Position numbers and translations under genes: made by a program
Source of the DNA: Pseudomonadales bacterium
GTDB taxonomy: Bacteria > Pseudomonadota > Gammaproteobacteria > Pseudomonadales > Ketobacteraceae
Direction: 5' to 3'
DNA length: 64,000 nt
Assembly (NCBI GenBank): GCA_002701845.1
Contig: NZXG01000002.1
Location: forward strand, 1 to 64,000
In this document: one piece after another, positions 32,394 through 42,602 of the stretch
How positions within the stretch are numbered: the first letter of the stretch is position 1
How the letters are laid out: every line of letters begins with the position of its first letter
The notes under the pieces: model-generated
The model's input: only the letters and a program-made list of their open reading frames with translations
Databases searched by the model: none
What the model was told of the DNA's origin: nothing

Positions 32394-34745
32394 GTGAATA
32401 CACTGACACGCATACTGTTTTTGGTTGCGGTTTTGGGGCTGGCTGCCTGCGAGCAAGCCAACATTGTCACGCCCGCCAATAACTCCGTTAACACGGAAAA
32501 ACCACTGGATTTTCAGATCAGCTTCACCGGCACGGCCGCGCCCACCGACCTGTACATTCAACTCAACACCGCCGATGTTACCAACTCCTTCACGGTGACG
32601 GAAACCGGCGCCAGCGCCGGCGGCGAGCTGCTGGCTGAGCACGTGTTCCCGGGCCGTAACGTACTGCGGGTTAAGGGCTACAACCAGATCAAGCAGGCCG
32701 TGTTCTACTACGACACCGAAGGGCCCACGGTGCATATCATGGATGCCGACCGCGACAGCATGACGGTGAGCGGCTATGTGGACGATCCCGGTGGTGTGGA
32801 GAGCCTGACTCTGGACGGGGTTTCGGTAACCTTGGGATCAGACAACAGTTTCAGCGCCAGCTTTGCGGATCAGCCCTTCAACACCTTTGTGGCGGTGGAT
32901 GGCTTCGGCCAGACCAAAACCACCGAGTTTGCCCGCGGCGATAACGAGTTCCGAGGCATTTCCGCGCGCCTTAACCAGGGCGGTTTTGACTTCCTGATCA
33001 GCGCCCTGGAGACCGAGCTGATGGACGCCGACTTCCAGGACATCATCGACGGTATCGGCGAAATTGAACTGATCAACACCTTCGGTCTGTTCGATATGAA
33101 CCTGACCATCACTCAGTTCTGGTTTGATGATATCGATATCAGCCTGGTGGTGCTGGACAACGAGCGCCTGGACACCGACATCACTGTGGACAACTTCAAC
33201 TTCGGCATGAATCTCAGCGGCCGAATCGGTCTGCTGATTCCCTACAGCGGCGGCGGTTCCATTCAGTTTGACCAGGTCAGTCTGGGCACCGATCTGCTGC
33301 TGGATATTGTGGATTCCGATCTGGATGTGGATCTGTCCAATACCAACGTGAATCACACCCGGGCCAATATCGACTTTAATAATACCCAGGGCCTGCTCAA
33401 TATTATTGATACGCTCACCAGCAGCATCGTCACCGTGATGGCACCACTGTTTGAAAATCTGTTTATCGATATTCTGGAACAAATCATTATTCCCATCGTC
33501 TCCGACTTTATCAAAGACATCCCCATCACCCTGCAGCTGGTGACTCTGGATGACGGTGAGAAGGTCAACATTCGCGCTCTGCCCATGTTCCTGGATTCCA
33601 AGGAAAACGGTGTCACCGTGGACCTGGGTACCCGCATATGGGCGCCGGAGCCTCCCGCCGGCATTCCCGGCTCGCTGGGCTCACTGTATGTGGAAGGCGA
33701 TACCCCCACCATGGGCTACACCACGCCGGAAGGCGACCCCTTCCACTTCGGCGCCTCTATTTCCTCCAACGTGATCAACCAGGCGTTCCATGCCGCTCAC
33801 GAAGCCGGCGTCACCACCATGGCCATCAGCCCCGGGTTTTATACCCATGCCACGCCGGAAGGCATTTCGGTGTACACCCCGGAAGGCACCGAAATTGATG
33901 CCGCCGACCAGATCGGCATGCGCATTGATCCCGCCTCGGCGCCGTTCGTCAAACTGATGCCCGCCGACGGTGCCGCCGGCATGTTTGCCTGGTACGACGT
34001 GGAACTGACCTTTGATCTGTACAAGCCCGAGTGGGGCGAGTACCGCACCTTGTTCGGTGTCACCTTTAACCTGGAAGTGCCGTTCGAAGTGAACTCCACC
34101 GAAGATGGTTTCCTCAGCATCGGTATCGAACAGTTGCCCACGATCTTTATCACCCAGACCAACAACACTGGCATGATCGTGCTGCCCCCCGGCTTCATCA
34201 ACTCCACCCTGGATTTCTTCCTGCCGGCAGTGATGCCGCGACTGGCGGAGAAACTGAAAGTGGTGCCGTTGCCGCGCATCTATGAGCACACCCTGTACAT
34301 GCGGGACTTCTGGATTGCCGGTTCCGGTAATAACAATCTGTCTCTGGCCGGTGACCTGATTCCGGTGAGCGTCACCGAAACCGCCGCGGAACCCGCCACC
34401 ATGGTGGAGGATGTGGTGACTCAGGATATTACGGTGGAAGTGGAATCCGTGAACGCCGCCGGCGCTGTCACCACCAACGTGGTGAGCGTCAACAATGGTG
34501 AGGTGACCATCGATATCGACGGCCTCAACCCCAACCCGGATCTGGGTTTCCTGGAGTATCGTTACCGGGTTGATGGCGGCGGCTGGTCGGTGTGGAAGCG
34601 CCGGGATGAGATCCATCTCAAGCGCCTGCTGGCCGGTGAGCACAACGTGGAAATCTGCTCCCGCACCCCGCTGCTCAAGCGTGAGCTGTCCTGCCCGGTG
34701 GTGACCTTTACCACCACCGTGGCGACCGCCGACGCGCAACTTTAA
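32394..34745 (+). CDS. Large lipoprotein, BPI/TULIP-like
   Basis: This 783-residue protein has a lipobox LGLAAC with Cys19. After an Ig-like stretch (about 25-180), a two-domain region follows. The first part (about 185-420) has NQGGFDFLISALETEL and long amphipathic strands ending in a hydrophobic helix. The second part (about 470-665) ends with FFLPAVMPRLAEKL and PLPRIYEHTLYMRDFWIAG. This pattern of an N-terminal helix-strand barrel and a C-terminal barrel closing with V-x-PRL-x-EKL resembles the BPI/LBP (TULIP) fold that binds lipids. A small beta domain ends the protein. GTG is the start, after GAGG. No family name is certain. Confidence 0.75.
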   Translation: MNTLTRILFLVAVLGLAACEQANIVTPANNSVNTEKPLDFQISFTGTAAPTDLYIQLNTADVTNSFTVTETGASAGGELLAEHVFPGRNVLRVKGYNQIKQAVFYYDTEGPTVHIMDADRDSMTVSGYVDDPGGVESLTLDGVSVTLGSDNSFSASFADQPFNTFVAVDGFGQTKTTEFARGDNEFRGISARLNQGGFDFLISALETELMDADFQDIIDGIGEIELINTFGLFDMNLTITQFWFDDIDISLVVLDNERLDTDITVDNFNFGMNLSGRIGLLIPYSGGGSIQFDQVSLGTDLLLDIVDSDLDVDLSNTNVNHTRANIDFNNTQGLLNIIDTLTSSIVTVMAPLFENLFIDILEQIIIPIVSDFIKDIPITLQLVTLDDGEKVNIRALPMFLDSKENGVTVDLGTRIWAPEPPAGIPGSLGSLYVEGDTPTMGYTTPEGDPFHFGASISSNVINQAFHAAHEAGVTTMAISPGFYTHATPEGISVYTPEGTEIDAADQIGMRIDPASAPFVKLMPADGAAGMFAWYDVELTFDLYKPEWGEYRTLFGVTFNLEVPFEVNSTEDGFLSIGIEQLPTIFITQTNNTGMIVLPPGFINSTLDFFLPAVMPRLAEKLKVVPLPRIYEHTLYMRDFWIAGSGNNNLSLAGDLIPVSVTETAAEPATMVEDVVTQDITVEVESVNAAGAVTTNVVSVNNGEVTIDIDGLNPNPDLGFLEYRYRVDGGGWSVWKRRDEIHLKRLLAGEHNVEICSRTPLLKRELSCPVVTFTTTVATADAQL

Positions 34746-34759
34746 CCGCGGCGATAGTC

Positions 34760-34797
34760 CACAAAAAAACCGGCCTCTGATGGCCGGTTTTTTTGTG
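34760..34797. terminator. Bidirectional terminator
   Basis: CACAAAAAAACCGGCC and GGCCGGTTTTTTTGTG pair perfectly around a six-base loop between the convergent lipoprotein gene and the esterase remnant. Confidence 0.93.
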
Positions 34798-34843
34798 CCC
34801 GTAAACCAGGGCCAGTGCTTGTTCAGGGGTTCAGGATTAGGGG

Positions 34844-36401
34844 TCAGGGATTCAGGCTGCTCCAGAAATCACAGGTAGTCTGGGCCAGCCCCTGCCCTGC
34901 CAAAGTGGGATCGTTAAGGCTCATATGCTGGTCACTGACGGCATCGTAGGCCGGCCACTGCGGCAGGCCTTCGGCACCGGGCACGCCCTGGGTGGCAAAG
35001 CCGGTCCAGTAACCCTGCACAGCCTGGCGCAAGGTTTCGTTCAGCTCCGGCGCCAACAGGCCATTGGGCTTGCCAAACACATAGGGCAGCTCCATGGCAT
35101 GAAACGCGGGGGGATAATCGAAGCTGTACAACCACACCGGTGATCCGGTGGCCTGCAGTAACCGGGCCAGCCCCCGGGTGGGGCAACGAAACACCTGATC
35201 GGTAAGCAATTGAATCAGGCTGGCATTGGCCACCGCATCCGACGCCGGCTCATAGAGCGTTTTCAGCGGCCCGGCCAGAGCAGCGGGATAGGTGGTATCC
35301 ACAAACCCGTTAAACTCTGCAATACTGCTGACGGTTTCACTGTCACCAATCAACTGAAACAAACCCCATTCGCTGCGGTTGGTGCCCAGCACCACCGGGC
35401 TCTGATTATACTGACCGCTGGCAAACAGAGTCAGGGGTTGCGCCGGCAGTATGTCACTCTCCGGCACCACCGTGGGGGCCCAGCCGGCACCGAAGATACC
35501 CAGTTCATCACCCCAGGCCACCACACTGCGCCGCCGGCAGTTCCCGCAGGCAACCCAGACGATCTGTCGCTTCCGGACACAGTGCCTGCAACAGCGCCTC
35601 ACCGATGGCATCGGACTGGGTTTTGCTGTTGATGGGCAGGCCACCGATACACACGCCACTCTCCATAATAAACTGCTGCGCCAGATCCTGGCTGCCGGGG
35701 GCCACCATATGCACGCAGGTGCTGGCAGAACCGGCGGACTCCCCGAAAAGGGTCACCTGCTGCGGATCACCACCAAAGGCGACAATATTCTGCTGCACCC
35801 AGTGCAGCGCCAGTTGTTGATCCTTCAGCCCCAAATTGCCGGACTGGGGCGCCTGCAGTTCCTGATCCAGTTCCGGGTGCGAGAGGAAGCCCAAGGCCCC
35901 CAACCGGTAATTCAGGGTAACCACCACCACCCCGTAATCCTCCGCCAGCCGCGCACCGTCATATTGACTGCTGCCGCCGCTGACAAAGGCGCCACCGTGG
36001 ATAAACACCATCACCGGTTTGGCGCCGGGTTTGGCCCCGGCCGGGCTGTATACATTGAGGGTCAGACAATCCTCGCTCTGTTCCCCGGGGGCCGCCAGAG
36101 GGCCTGGCGGTTGCACACAGGAGGGACTGAAAGTCAGTGTTTTCAGGACTCCTTTCCAGGGCATCACCGGCTGTGGCGGGCGGAACCGCAGCGCCCCTGT
36201 GGGGGCTTCCGCATAGGGAATACCCAGGAACGTTCGCACAGTGCCTTTTTCATCATCCAGCCAGGCCCCCTGCACCCAGCCCCCGGTTTTCACCCTTACG
36301 TAAAGGCCATGCTGACAGCCGGCGGCCAGCAGACAACACAGGCTCAGAGCCAGCATAGCGGCGCTCCGCCACAGGGAACTCCCTTCTTTATCCATGATCA
36401 T
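34844..36401 (-). pseudogene. Type B carboxylesterase lipoprotein, frameshifted
   Basis: Two overlapping frames together encode one carboxylesterase. The upstream frame (36401 to 35508) has a signal with LLAAGC, the oxyanion motif FIHGGAF and the nucleophile elbow FGESAG. The downstream frame continues from about 35540 with VVAWGDELG to the end at 34844, including the C-terminal catalytic region. The break lies in CAGTGTGGTGG near 35527; loss of one T there would restore LPAAQ-VVAWGDELG. So a one-base insertion, or a sequencing error, splits the gene. The start at 36401 follows GAGGAT. The restored protein would be about 518 residues, normal for the family. Confidence 0.85.
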
Positions 36402-36568
36402 ATGATTTATCCTCAAGCAGACTTGTTATTCTCATGCCCCAGCGGGCATCCGTGTACATGCTAAAGCCCAGGATCTAAAATGGCAGCCCCCAGACGGGGC
36501 TTTGGCCCCGGCAGCACCACCGCTGACCGCAAAACTCGTTACCACAGGATCCAGTTATCATCAGCGCA

Positions 36569-38329
36569 TTGTTCCACCGCCGCCCACCGTCTGTTTCAGC
36601 GTCGCAAGCACCGGTTCTGCAGCGGTTGTGGGTGTGGCTGCCGGCGGTGCTGCTGGGGGTAATCTGGCTGCCGGCGCAGGCCCAGTTAAACATCGAAGTC
36701 AACGGCGTTGACGGCGAACTGAAAACCAATGTACGCCTGCACCTGTCCCGCTGGGACAGCCTGCCCCGGGGTGATGACGACCAAATCCGGCGCCAGATTC
36801 AGAACCGGGTACGCAAGGCGCTGCAGCCCTTCGGCTATTATCAGCCGGAGATTGATGCCCGCTGGCAGGAAGGAACCATACAGGTGGACATCGGGAAAGG
36901 CCCGCCCATTCGCTGGCAACCCGCCCGCGTTGACATCCAGCCGGCGCAGCTGGACCTGCCCCAAGCCGCGGCGGAACTGGTGAACAAGCCGCCATTCCAA
37001 CCTGGCGATATTCTGCGCCACCAAATCTACGAGGATTATAAAAAACGCCTGCTGCTGACCATGCGCCAGGCCGGGTTTTTGGACGCCAACTGGCAGACCA
37101 GCCGCTTGCACATCGACGTGGAGGCCGGCACCGCCCAGGCCCGTCTGGTTATGAGCGCCGGCGAACGCTACCGCATTCATAAGATCCGGATCGTTGGCAC
37201 CGATCTGGCGGAGGACACCATCCAGACCCTGCTTACCATTAATGAGGGGGACTGGTACAGCACCAACGCCGTGGGCAAACTGTACGAAAATCTGTTAAGC
37301 ACCGGTTACTACGCCAATGCCAGCGTGGACCTGAATACCGAGCCGCCTAACCGGGCCATCGTCACAGTGAGCCTGACGGAGAAGGCCAAGGATCAGTTCA
37401 CCACCGGTATCGGCTACGGCACCGATACCGGCGCCCGGGCCAAACTGGGCTGGACCCGCTCCCGGGTCAACGACCGGGGCGACGATATCTACAGCAATAT
37501 TCAGGTGTCCCAGATCGGTCAGGAAGTCACCTTCCAGTATCATATTCCATGGCCCCACCCCCTGAAGCGCTACTTAAGCTGGGATACCGGCTGGAAGCAC
37601 GAAGAAACCACCGACCGGGAATCCACCTTGCTGAGCACCGGCCTGTCACTGAAACGCATCGAGCAGCAGCACTGGCAGTACAGTGTGGGGGTGAACCTGG
37701 AGCACGAAAACTATCAGCAGGGGGACAACCCGGATGAAACCATCACCTACGCCCTGCCCAACTTTCACTATATCCGGCGGCAGTTGTTCACCCGCCCGGA
37801 CGCCACTGAATCCACCCTCAAATACTGGTTTGATACCTCCCTGGGTTTCAGCCTGCTGGAGGACCACACCCTGTTCTGGTCGGTACTGGGGGGCGCCTCC
37901 CTGGTGCACGAGCTGAACCACACCCACAGCCTCGCCACCCGGGTGGAGCTGGGGGCCATCATGACCGGTGATTTCTACGCGGTGCCCCTGTCCAAGCGAT
38001 TCTATGTGGGGGGCGACCAGACCGTGCGCGGCTTTCGCTATAACACCCTGGCGCCGGAGGACGAGGACGGCGAACTGGTGGGGGGGCAATTTATGAATGT
38101 GTTCAGTCTGGAATACCGCTACCGCCTCACCGAAAACTGGCAGGCCGCCACCTTTGTGGACACCGGCCGCAGTTATATCTCCAGCCATGCTCCCTTTCAC
38201 TCCGGCGCCGGCATCGGTGTGCGCTGGATGCTGCCAGTGGGCACCTTTTCCTTCGACATCGCCAAACCCATCACCGGGGAGGACGACTCCTCCATCCGGT
38301 TCCACCTGTACCTGGGGATGGTGCTATGA
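36569..38329 (+). CDS. tamA: Translocation and assembly module subunit TamA
   Basis: This 586-residue outer-membrane protein of the Omp85 family works with TamB in moving proteins or phospholipids to the outer membrane. It has a signal region ending at LPAQA, three POTRA-like domains (about 40-275) and a C-terminal 16-strand barrel with the GGDQTVRGFRYNTLAP motif of Omp85 proteins. The start is uncertain: the frame opens with TTG at 36569 and no ATG is available. AGGAT lies 20 bp upstream, which is far. Translation may begin at a nearby rare codon. It overlaps tamB by 4 bp. Confidence 0.92.
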   Translation: MFHRRPPSVSASQAPVLQRLWVWLPAVLLGVIWLPAQAQLNIEVNGVDGELKTNVRLHLSRWDSLPRGDDDQIRRQIQNRVRKALQPFGYYQPEIDARWQEGTIQVDIGKGPPIRWQPARVDIQPAQLDLPQAAAELVNKPPFQPGDILRHQIYEDYKKRLLLTMRQAGFLDANWQTSRLHIDVEAGTAQARLVMSAGERYRIHKIRIVGTDLAEDTIQTLLTINEGDWYSTNAVGKLYENLLSTGYYANASVDLNTEPPNRAIVTVSLTEKAKDQFTTGIGYGTDTGARAKLGWTRSRVNDRGDDIYSNIQVSQIGQEVTFQYHIPWPHPLKRYLSWDTGWKHEETTDRESTLLSTGLSLKRIEQQHWQYSVGVNLEHENYQQGDNPDETITYALPNFHYIRRQLFTRPDATESTLKYWFDTSLGFSLLEDHTLFWSVLGGASLVHELNHTHSLATRVELGAIMTGDFYAVPLSKRFYVGGDQTVRGFRYNTLAPEDEDGELVGGQFMNVFSLEYRYRLTENWQAATFVDTGRSYISSHAPFHSGAGIGVRWMLPVGTFSFDIAKPITGEDDSSIRFHLYLGMVL

Positions 38330-41300
38330 GAATGACCGGGCAATGGGCCTTCCGCCTGATCATGGCACTGTTTCTGCTGCTGATACTGGTGCTGAGCGCG
38401 TTGCTGGTGGTGGCCCACAACCCGGGGCTGAATCGCCTGCTGCTGGAGCAGGTGAGCGAACGGGTGGCGGGGCTGGAGCTGCAACACCGGGAAGGCAGCC
38501 TGGCGCAGGGTCTGACCCTGGATCTGAGTTACCGGCAACCGGACCTGACAGTGGTCGCGCAACAGCTTCGGCTGGCGCTGGAGGCGGGGTGTTTCCTGCG
38601 GCTGGAGCTTTGTGTGGATTCCCTGGCGGTCAGCGACCTGGAGGTCATCCTCCACACCCCGGACACCCCGCCGGAGCCCCGCCAGGCACCGGTGGAACTG
38701 CCCGAAAATCTGATTCCGCTGCCGGTGACCATTCACCAGCTGCGTGTGCAACAACTGCGGGTGCGCCAGGATGAGACCGGTTTGTACCAGGCCCGGAACA
38801 TTGAACTGCAGGCAGACGCGCTGGAGCACCGGGTAAGCTTGCAGCAATTACAGCTGCAAGACGACTATTGCCAGTGGCTGGCCCAGGGTCAGATCCGGCT
38901 GACCCGGGATTATCCGTTGACCGCCCAGGTTCAGTGTCAGACCAGCCGGTATCCACTGCAACAGCTGCGCGCCGATATGGACGGCAGCCTGCAGCAACTG
39001 CAGGCAGCGCTGGCGACCGAAGGTGAACTGCAAGCCACAGGTGAGCTGACACTGCAACCACTGACCCCCCAACTGCCGGTGCGGTTCAGCGCGCAGTTGC
39101 AGCAGCCATTCGCCTACCAACAGGACAGTTTCAACTTAAATGTGGCCAGCGCCAAAGTGCAGGGTGAAGGCAGCCTGGAGGGACTGCAATGGTCCCTCGA
39201 CAGCGAACTGACGAGCTCCGCCTTCCCCTCCCCCAGCCGGGTCACCGGCAACGGCCAGGTCAACACCCAGCGCCTGCAGCTGGACAGCCTGGTGGTGAAT
39301 CTGCCCCAGGGCCGGATGCACAACCAGGGCGAGCTGCAGTTCAGCCCCCAATTGAGCTGGCAGGGGAAGGCCCGTTTCGAACAGCTGGCCCTGGCGCCCC
39401 TGGAGCCGCGACTGGAAGGTGTAGTGAACGGTCTGCTCACCCATCAGGGCCAGTGGCTGGACGGCGCACTAACGCTCAACGCCGATGTCAACGATCTCCA
39501 TGGCACCCTGTTTGACACCCCCTGGCAAATGGACGGCAGCCTGGGCTGGCAGCAGGACCGGCTAACCCTGCAAAACCTGCGCGTACAACAGGGGGAAAAC
39601 CGGATCAAAGCCAACGGCACCGTAGCGGTAGCGGGCTCCTCGGACGTCAGTGCCCAGGTACAGTTGCCACAACTTGAGGCGTTCGCGCCATTGCTGCCGG
39701 GTGTACGGGGCTCGGTTCAGGGGCAGTTGCACTGGCGCGGCCGCCTGCAACAACCTCAGGTGGTGGCGGAACTGCGGGGCCAGGGCATGCAGTTCCAGGA
39801 TTACCGCTTGCAGACGCTGCAACTGGATCTGGACTGGCAGCCATTCCGGCAGCGGGAGGCCAACCGTCTGCAGCTGCAATTCACCCAACTGCAGCTGAGC
39901 GAACCGATAGAACTCAGCGGCGAGCTGCTCCTGAACGGCCATGCGGAACAGCATCAGCTGACCGCCGAGATCACCGAAGCCCAGGGCAACCGTTTCAGCA
40001 TCGCCTGTAGCGGCCGGGTGCCGCTGAGCCATCAGACCATCGACTATCAACACTGGCAGGCCCGCTGTGACCGCAGCGAAGCCCATGTCGCCTACCTGCA
40101 GCCGGAGCAGACCTGGCAGCTACTGGCGCCCATGGAACTGCAGATGCAGGGGGCGCAAACCCTGCATCTGGAACCCTTCTGCTATGGCATGGGCCCCAGT
40201 CGCCTGTGTCTGCAGCAGGCGGTCACCCTGGGACCGGAACAGAGCCGGGCGCTGGAAATCGCCGGCCGGTGCCTGGACCTGGGCACCCTGCAGCCGTGGC
40301 TGCCGCCGGATACCCGGTTGAGCGGACTGGCGGATGTGGATGCCAGCCTGCTGCTGACACCCCAGCTTCAGGTGCAGGCTGACCTGGCGCTGGACAATGG
40401 CCGGTTGATTCTGTTTCCGGAGCGGGAACAAAAACTGCCGGTGAGCCTCGACAGCCTGCGTATCAGCAGCCGCTACGCCGCTGGCAACGGCGACCTGGAT
40501 TGGCGCCTGCGCACCAGTACCGGTGCCAGCGAAGGCCGACTTAAGCTGACGGGGCAGCAGTTGCAGGGGCGGATTGCAATCAGCGACTTCACCGTGGCGC
40601 CGTTTTCCCGCTGGCTGCTGGACGAAGAAGGCGATCGCCTGGAAGGCGTGATCGACGGCCGCTTTGAGCTGGCGGGAACGCTGCAGGCACCCCGAGTGGA
40701 AGGTCAGGCGCAAGTGCGGGACGGTGCCATCCACACGGTCATGCTGCCCCTGCCCGTGACCGACCTGCAGCTGACCCTGGAGACAAAGAACCGGGTGGCC
40801 ACCATGGACGGCAGCTTTCAGGTGAATCAGCAACCCGGCCAGGTGAGCGGCACCTTCAACTGGGAGCAGGAACAATGGCGGGCACAGGTGGCCTTCCAGT
40901 CGGAGAACCTGGTGTACCAGCCGGAGGAGGACATTCGCTTCACCCTGCAACCGGACATTCAGGTTAAGTTGACACCGGAAGTCATTAGTCTGGAGGGCGA
41001 AGTGAGCGTGCCCCGGGCCCGCATCTACCTGGATGCACTGCCGGAACAGGCGGTCTCTGTCTCCAGTGATGCCGAAGTGGTGGGCATGGAGCAGGAAACC
41101 GAGGCGGGACTGAGCATTTCCAGTAATCTCACGGTACGTCTTGGGGAGGATGTTCGCTTCGAGGGATTTGGTCTGGAGACCCGCCTGACCGGGGACCTCA
41201 ATCTGACCCAACAGGCTTCGGACTTTATGCGTGCCAAAGGGATTATCCGCCTGGAGCAAGGCACCTATGACGCTTACGGCCAGTCCCTGGATATCACCGA

Positions 41301-41826
41301 TGGGGATCTGATCTTTATCGACGAGCTGGAAAACCCGCAGTTACGGCTGGAAGCGGTGAGCAACAAAATTACCGACGATGTCACCGTGGGGATTCGCGTC
41401 ACCGGCCGGGCCCGGGACCCCAGTATTGAGTTGTTTTCCAATCCCGACATGCCCCAGCAGGCCCAGCTGCACTACCTGGTGACCGGCCGGCCCCCGAACA
41501 CGGAGAATCCCCAGGACAGTTCCGCCATGGCCACGCAGGCCGCCCTGGCCCTGGCCCTGGAATCCAACAGTGCCCTCACCCGGCGGGCGGGGGAAAAACT
41601 GGGCATTCAGGATCTCACGCTCACCGCCGGCTCCACCGAAGACCGCAGTGAAGTGGGATTAAGCGGCTACATTACGCCAGACCTGATGATTCGCTACGGG
41701 TTGGGCATGTTTGAAGCGGTGAATACCCTGACGCTGAAATACCGGCTGTATAAAAATCTTTATGCGGAAGTGATCAGCGGACGAGCCAATGCCGTGGATC
41801 TGTTGTGGTCCTTCAGTCGCGACTAG
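38326..41826 (+). CDS. tamB: Translocation and assembly module subunit TamB
   Basis: This 1166-residue inner-membrane-anchored protein has one N-terminal helix (about residues 8-30) and a very long periplasmic beta-helix of AsmA/DUF490 type. The C-terminal DUF490 region is plain: RLGEDVRFEGFGL near residue 940, GTYDAYGQSLDITDG, and LHYLVTGRPP. It bridges the periplasm to TamA. Its start overlaps the tamA stop (ATGA). Length is near that of other TamB proteins (about 1,200). A terminator follows 30 bp downstream. Confidence 0.95.
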   Translation: MRMTGQWAFRLIMALFLLLILVLSALLVVAHNPGLNRLLLEQVSERVAGLELQHREGSLAQGLTLDLSYRQPDLTVVAQQLRLALEAGCFLRLELCVDSLAVSDLEVILHTPDTPPEPRQAPVELPENLIPLPVTIHQLRVQQLRVRQDETGLYQARNIELQADALEHRVSLQQLQLQDDYCQWLAQGQIRLTRDYPLTAQVQCQTSRYPLQQLRADMDGSLQQLQAALATEGELQATGELTLQPLTPQLPVRFSAQLQQPFAYQQDSFNLNVASAKVQGEGSLEGLQWSLDSELTSSAFPSPSRVTGNGQVNTQRLQLDSLVVNLPQGRMHNQGELQFSPQLSWQGKARFEQLALAPLEPRLEGVVNGLLTHQGQWLDGALTLNADVNDLHGTLFDTPWQMDGSLGWQQDRLTLQNLRVQQGENRIKANGTVAVAGSSDVSAQVQLPQLEAFAPLLPGVRGSVQGQLHWRGRLQQPQVVAELRGQGMQFQDYRLQTLQLDLDWQPFRQREANRLQLQFTQLQLSEPIELSGELLLNGHAEQHQLTAEITEAQGNRFSIACSGRVPLSHQTIDYQHWQARCDRSEAHVAYLQPEQTWQLLAPMELQMQGAQTLHLEPFCYGMGPSRLCLQQAVTLGPEQSRALEIAGRCLDLGTLQPWLPPDTRLSGLADVDASLLLTPQLQVQADLALDNGRLILFPEREQKLPVSLDSLRISSRYAAGNGDLDWRLRTSTGASEGRLKLTGQQLQGRIAISDFTVAPFSRWLLDEEGDRLEGVIDGRFELAGTLQAPRVEGQAQVRDGAIHTVMLPLPVTDLQLTLETKNRVATMDGSFQVNQQPGQVSGTFNWEQEQWRAQVAFQSENLVYQPEEDIRFTLQPDIQVKLTPEVISLEGEVSVPRARIYLDALPEQAVSVSSDAEVVGMEQETEAGLSISSNLTVRLGEDVRFEGFGLETRLTGDLNLTQQASDFMRAKGIIRLEQGTYDAYGQSLDITDGDLIFIDELENPQLRLEAVSNKITDDVTVGIRVTGRARDPSIELFSNPDMPQQAQLHYLVTGRPPNTENPQDSSAMATQAALALALESNSALTRRAGEKLGIQDLTLTAGSTEDRSEVGLSGYITPDLMIRYGLGMFEAVNTLTLKYRLYKNLYAEVISGRANAVDLLWSFSRD

Positions 41827-41857
41827 ACCGTAAGCGGGGATAAATGCAGGCGAAGAA

Positions 41858-41885
41858 AAACCCGGCACAACGCCGAGCCGGGTTT
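41858..41885 (+). terminator. Terminator of tamAB
   Basis: AAACCCGGC and GCCGGGTTT form a 9 bp stem around a ten-base loop; the T run is short. The stem also lies after the small gene on the minus strand and may serve both directions. Confidence 0.75.
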
Positions 41886-41958
41886 CTATTAACGAATCCG
41901 CTGCCGGTTATTGCTCGATACCGGGTTCGGGCATGGGTTCTGCCGCCGGCAGCACCGG

Positions 41959-42093
41959 CTAATCCACCGGTACTTCCTCCACTTCAACCACACCCTCCTG
42001 AGGGTCCTCTGCCTGATTCTGCTCAGATAGCCAGTAACCAAAACCCAGATTCAGTGCGATAAGGGTTCCGAATATTGCCACGACATGTCCCAT
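41959..42093 (-). CDS. 44-residue membrane microprotein, paralogue of the next gene
   Basis: This short gene encodes 44 residues: one N-terminal membrane helix (VVAIFGTLIALNLGFGYW) and an acidic tail with EGVVEVEEV. GGGGAG lies six bases before the ATG, a strong site. The protein aligns along its length with the 64-residue protein at 42251-42445: both start M-x-VAI-G-L-A-N-G and reach EGVVEVE 10-14 residues after the helix. The similarity over a start, helix and tail makes chance unlikely. Orientation is N-in/C-out if the positive-inside rule holds. The function is unknown. Confidence 0.72.
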   Translation of the reverse strand: MGHVVAIFGTLIALNLGFGYWLSEQNQAEDPQEGVVEVEEVPVD

Positions 42094-42250
42094 AAGGCTC
42101 TCCCCTAGCTCCAACGGTCTACAAAGCGCGCAAAATACTGCATAACCTGTGAGGGTACCAGGGCCAGGACCGCCACAGAGTCACAAATACCCCGGTTTCA
42201 GGGATCTTTTTGTGACTCCACGGTTCAGGCTTCGAGCTGTACCAGGCGGT

Positions 42251-42445
42251 TTATTGCGGCTGGGATTCAGTGGACTCCTGTACCGGTGCGGATTGCTGAG
42301 GGGCCGATAGCGACTGAGCATCAACCTGCTCCACTTCCACCACACCTTCCATTTGGGGCTGCTGGTCTTCCACCGATTCGGATCCCACGTAAACGATACC
42401 GACATTGACGGCCACCAATACGCCCAGTATTGCGACTAATTGCAT
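42251..42445 (-). CDS. 64-residue membrane microprotein
   Basis: This 64-residue protein has one N-terminal membrane helix (LVAILGVLVAVNVGIVYV) followed by an acidic, Gln- and Ser-rich tail starting with EGVVEVEQVDAQ. The ATG at 42445 is chosen because CGGGAA lies upstream and because it aligns with the start of its 44-residue paralogue at 41959; the frame extends upstream but that part reads as non-coding. The two genes lie in tandem 157 bp apart, between tamB and trpC. No known family is recognised. Confidence 0.72.
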   Translation of the reverse strand: MQLVAILGVLVAVNVGIVYVGSESVEDQQPQMEGVVEVEQVDAQSLSAPQQSAPVQESTESQPQ

Positions 42446-42602
42446 GTAATTTCCCGGTGTTTCACGTATGTTCCAAATGACTGACGGCCGGTAACTCCTA
42501 AACCCTGTCAGATTTTGCTGGTTTGATACTGCTGGACTCAAACTTCAGGAGCCACAATATACACCGATAACCCGGGAACAAGCGAAAATGCTGCTTACGC
42601 GT

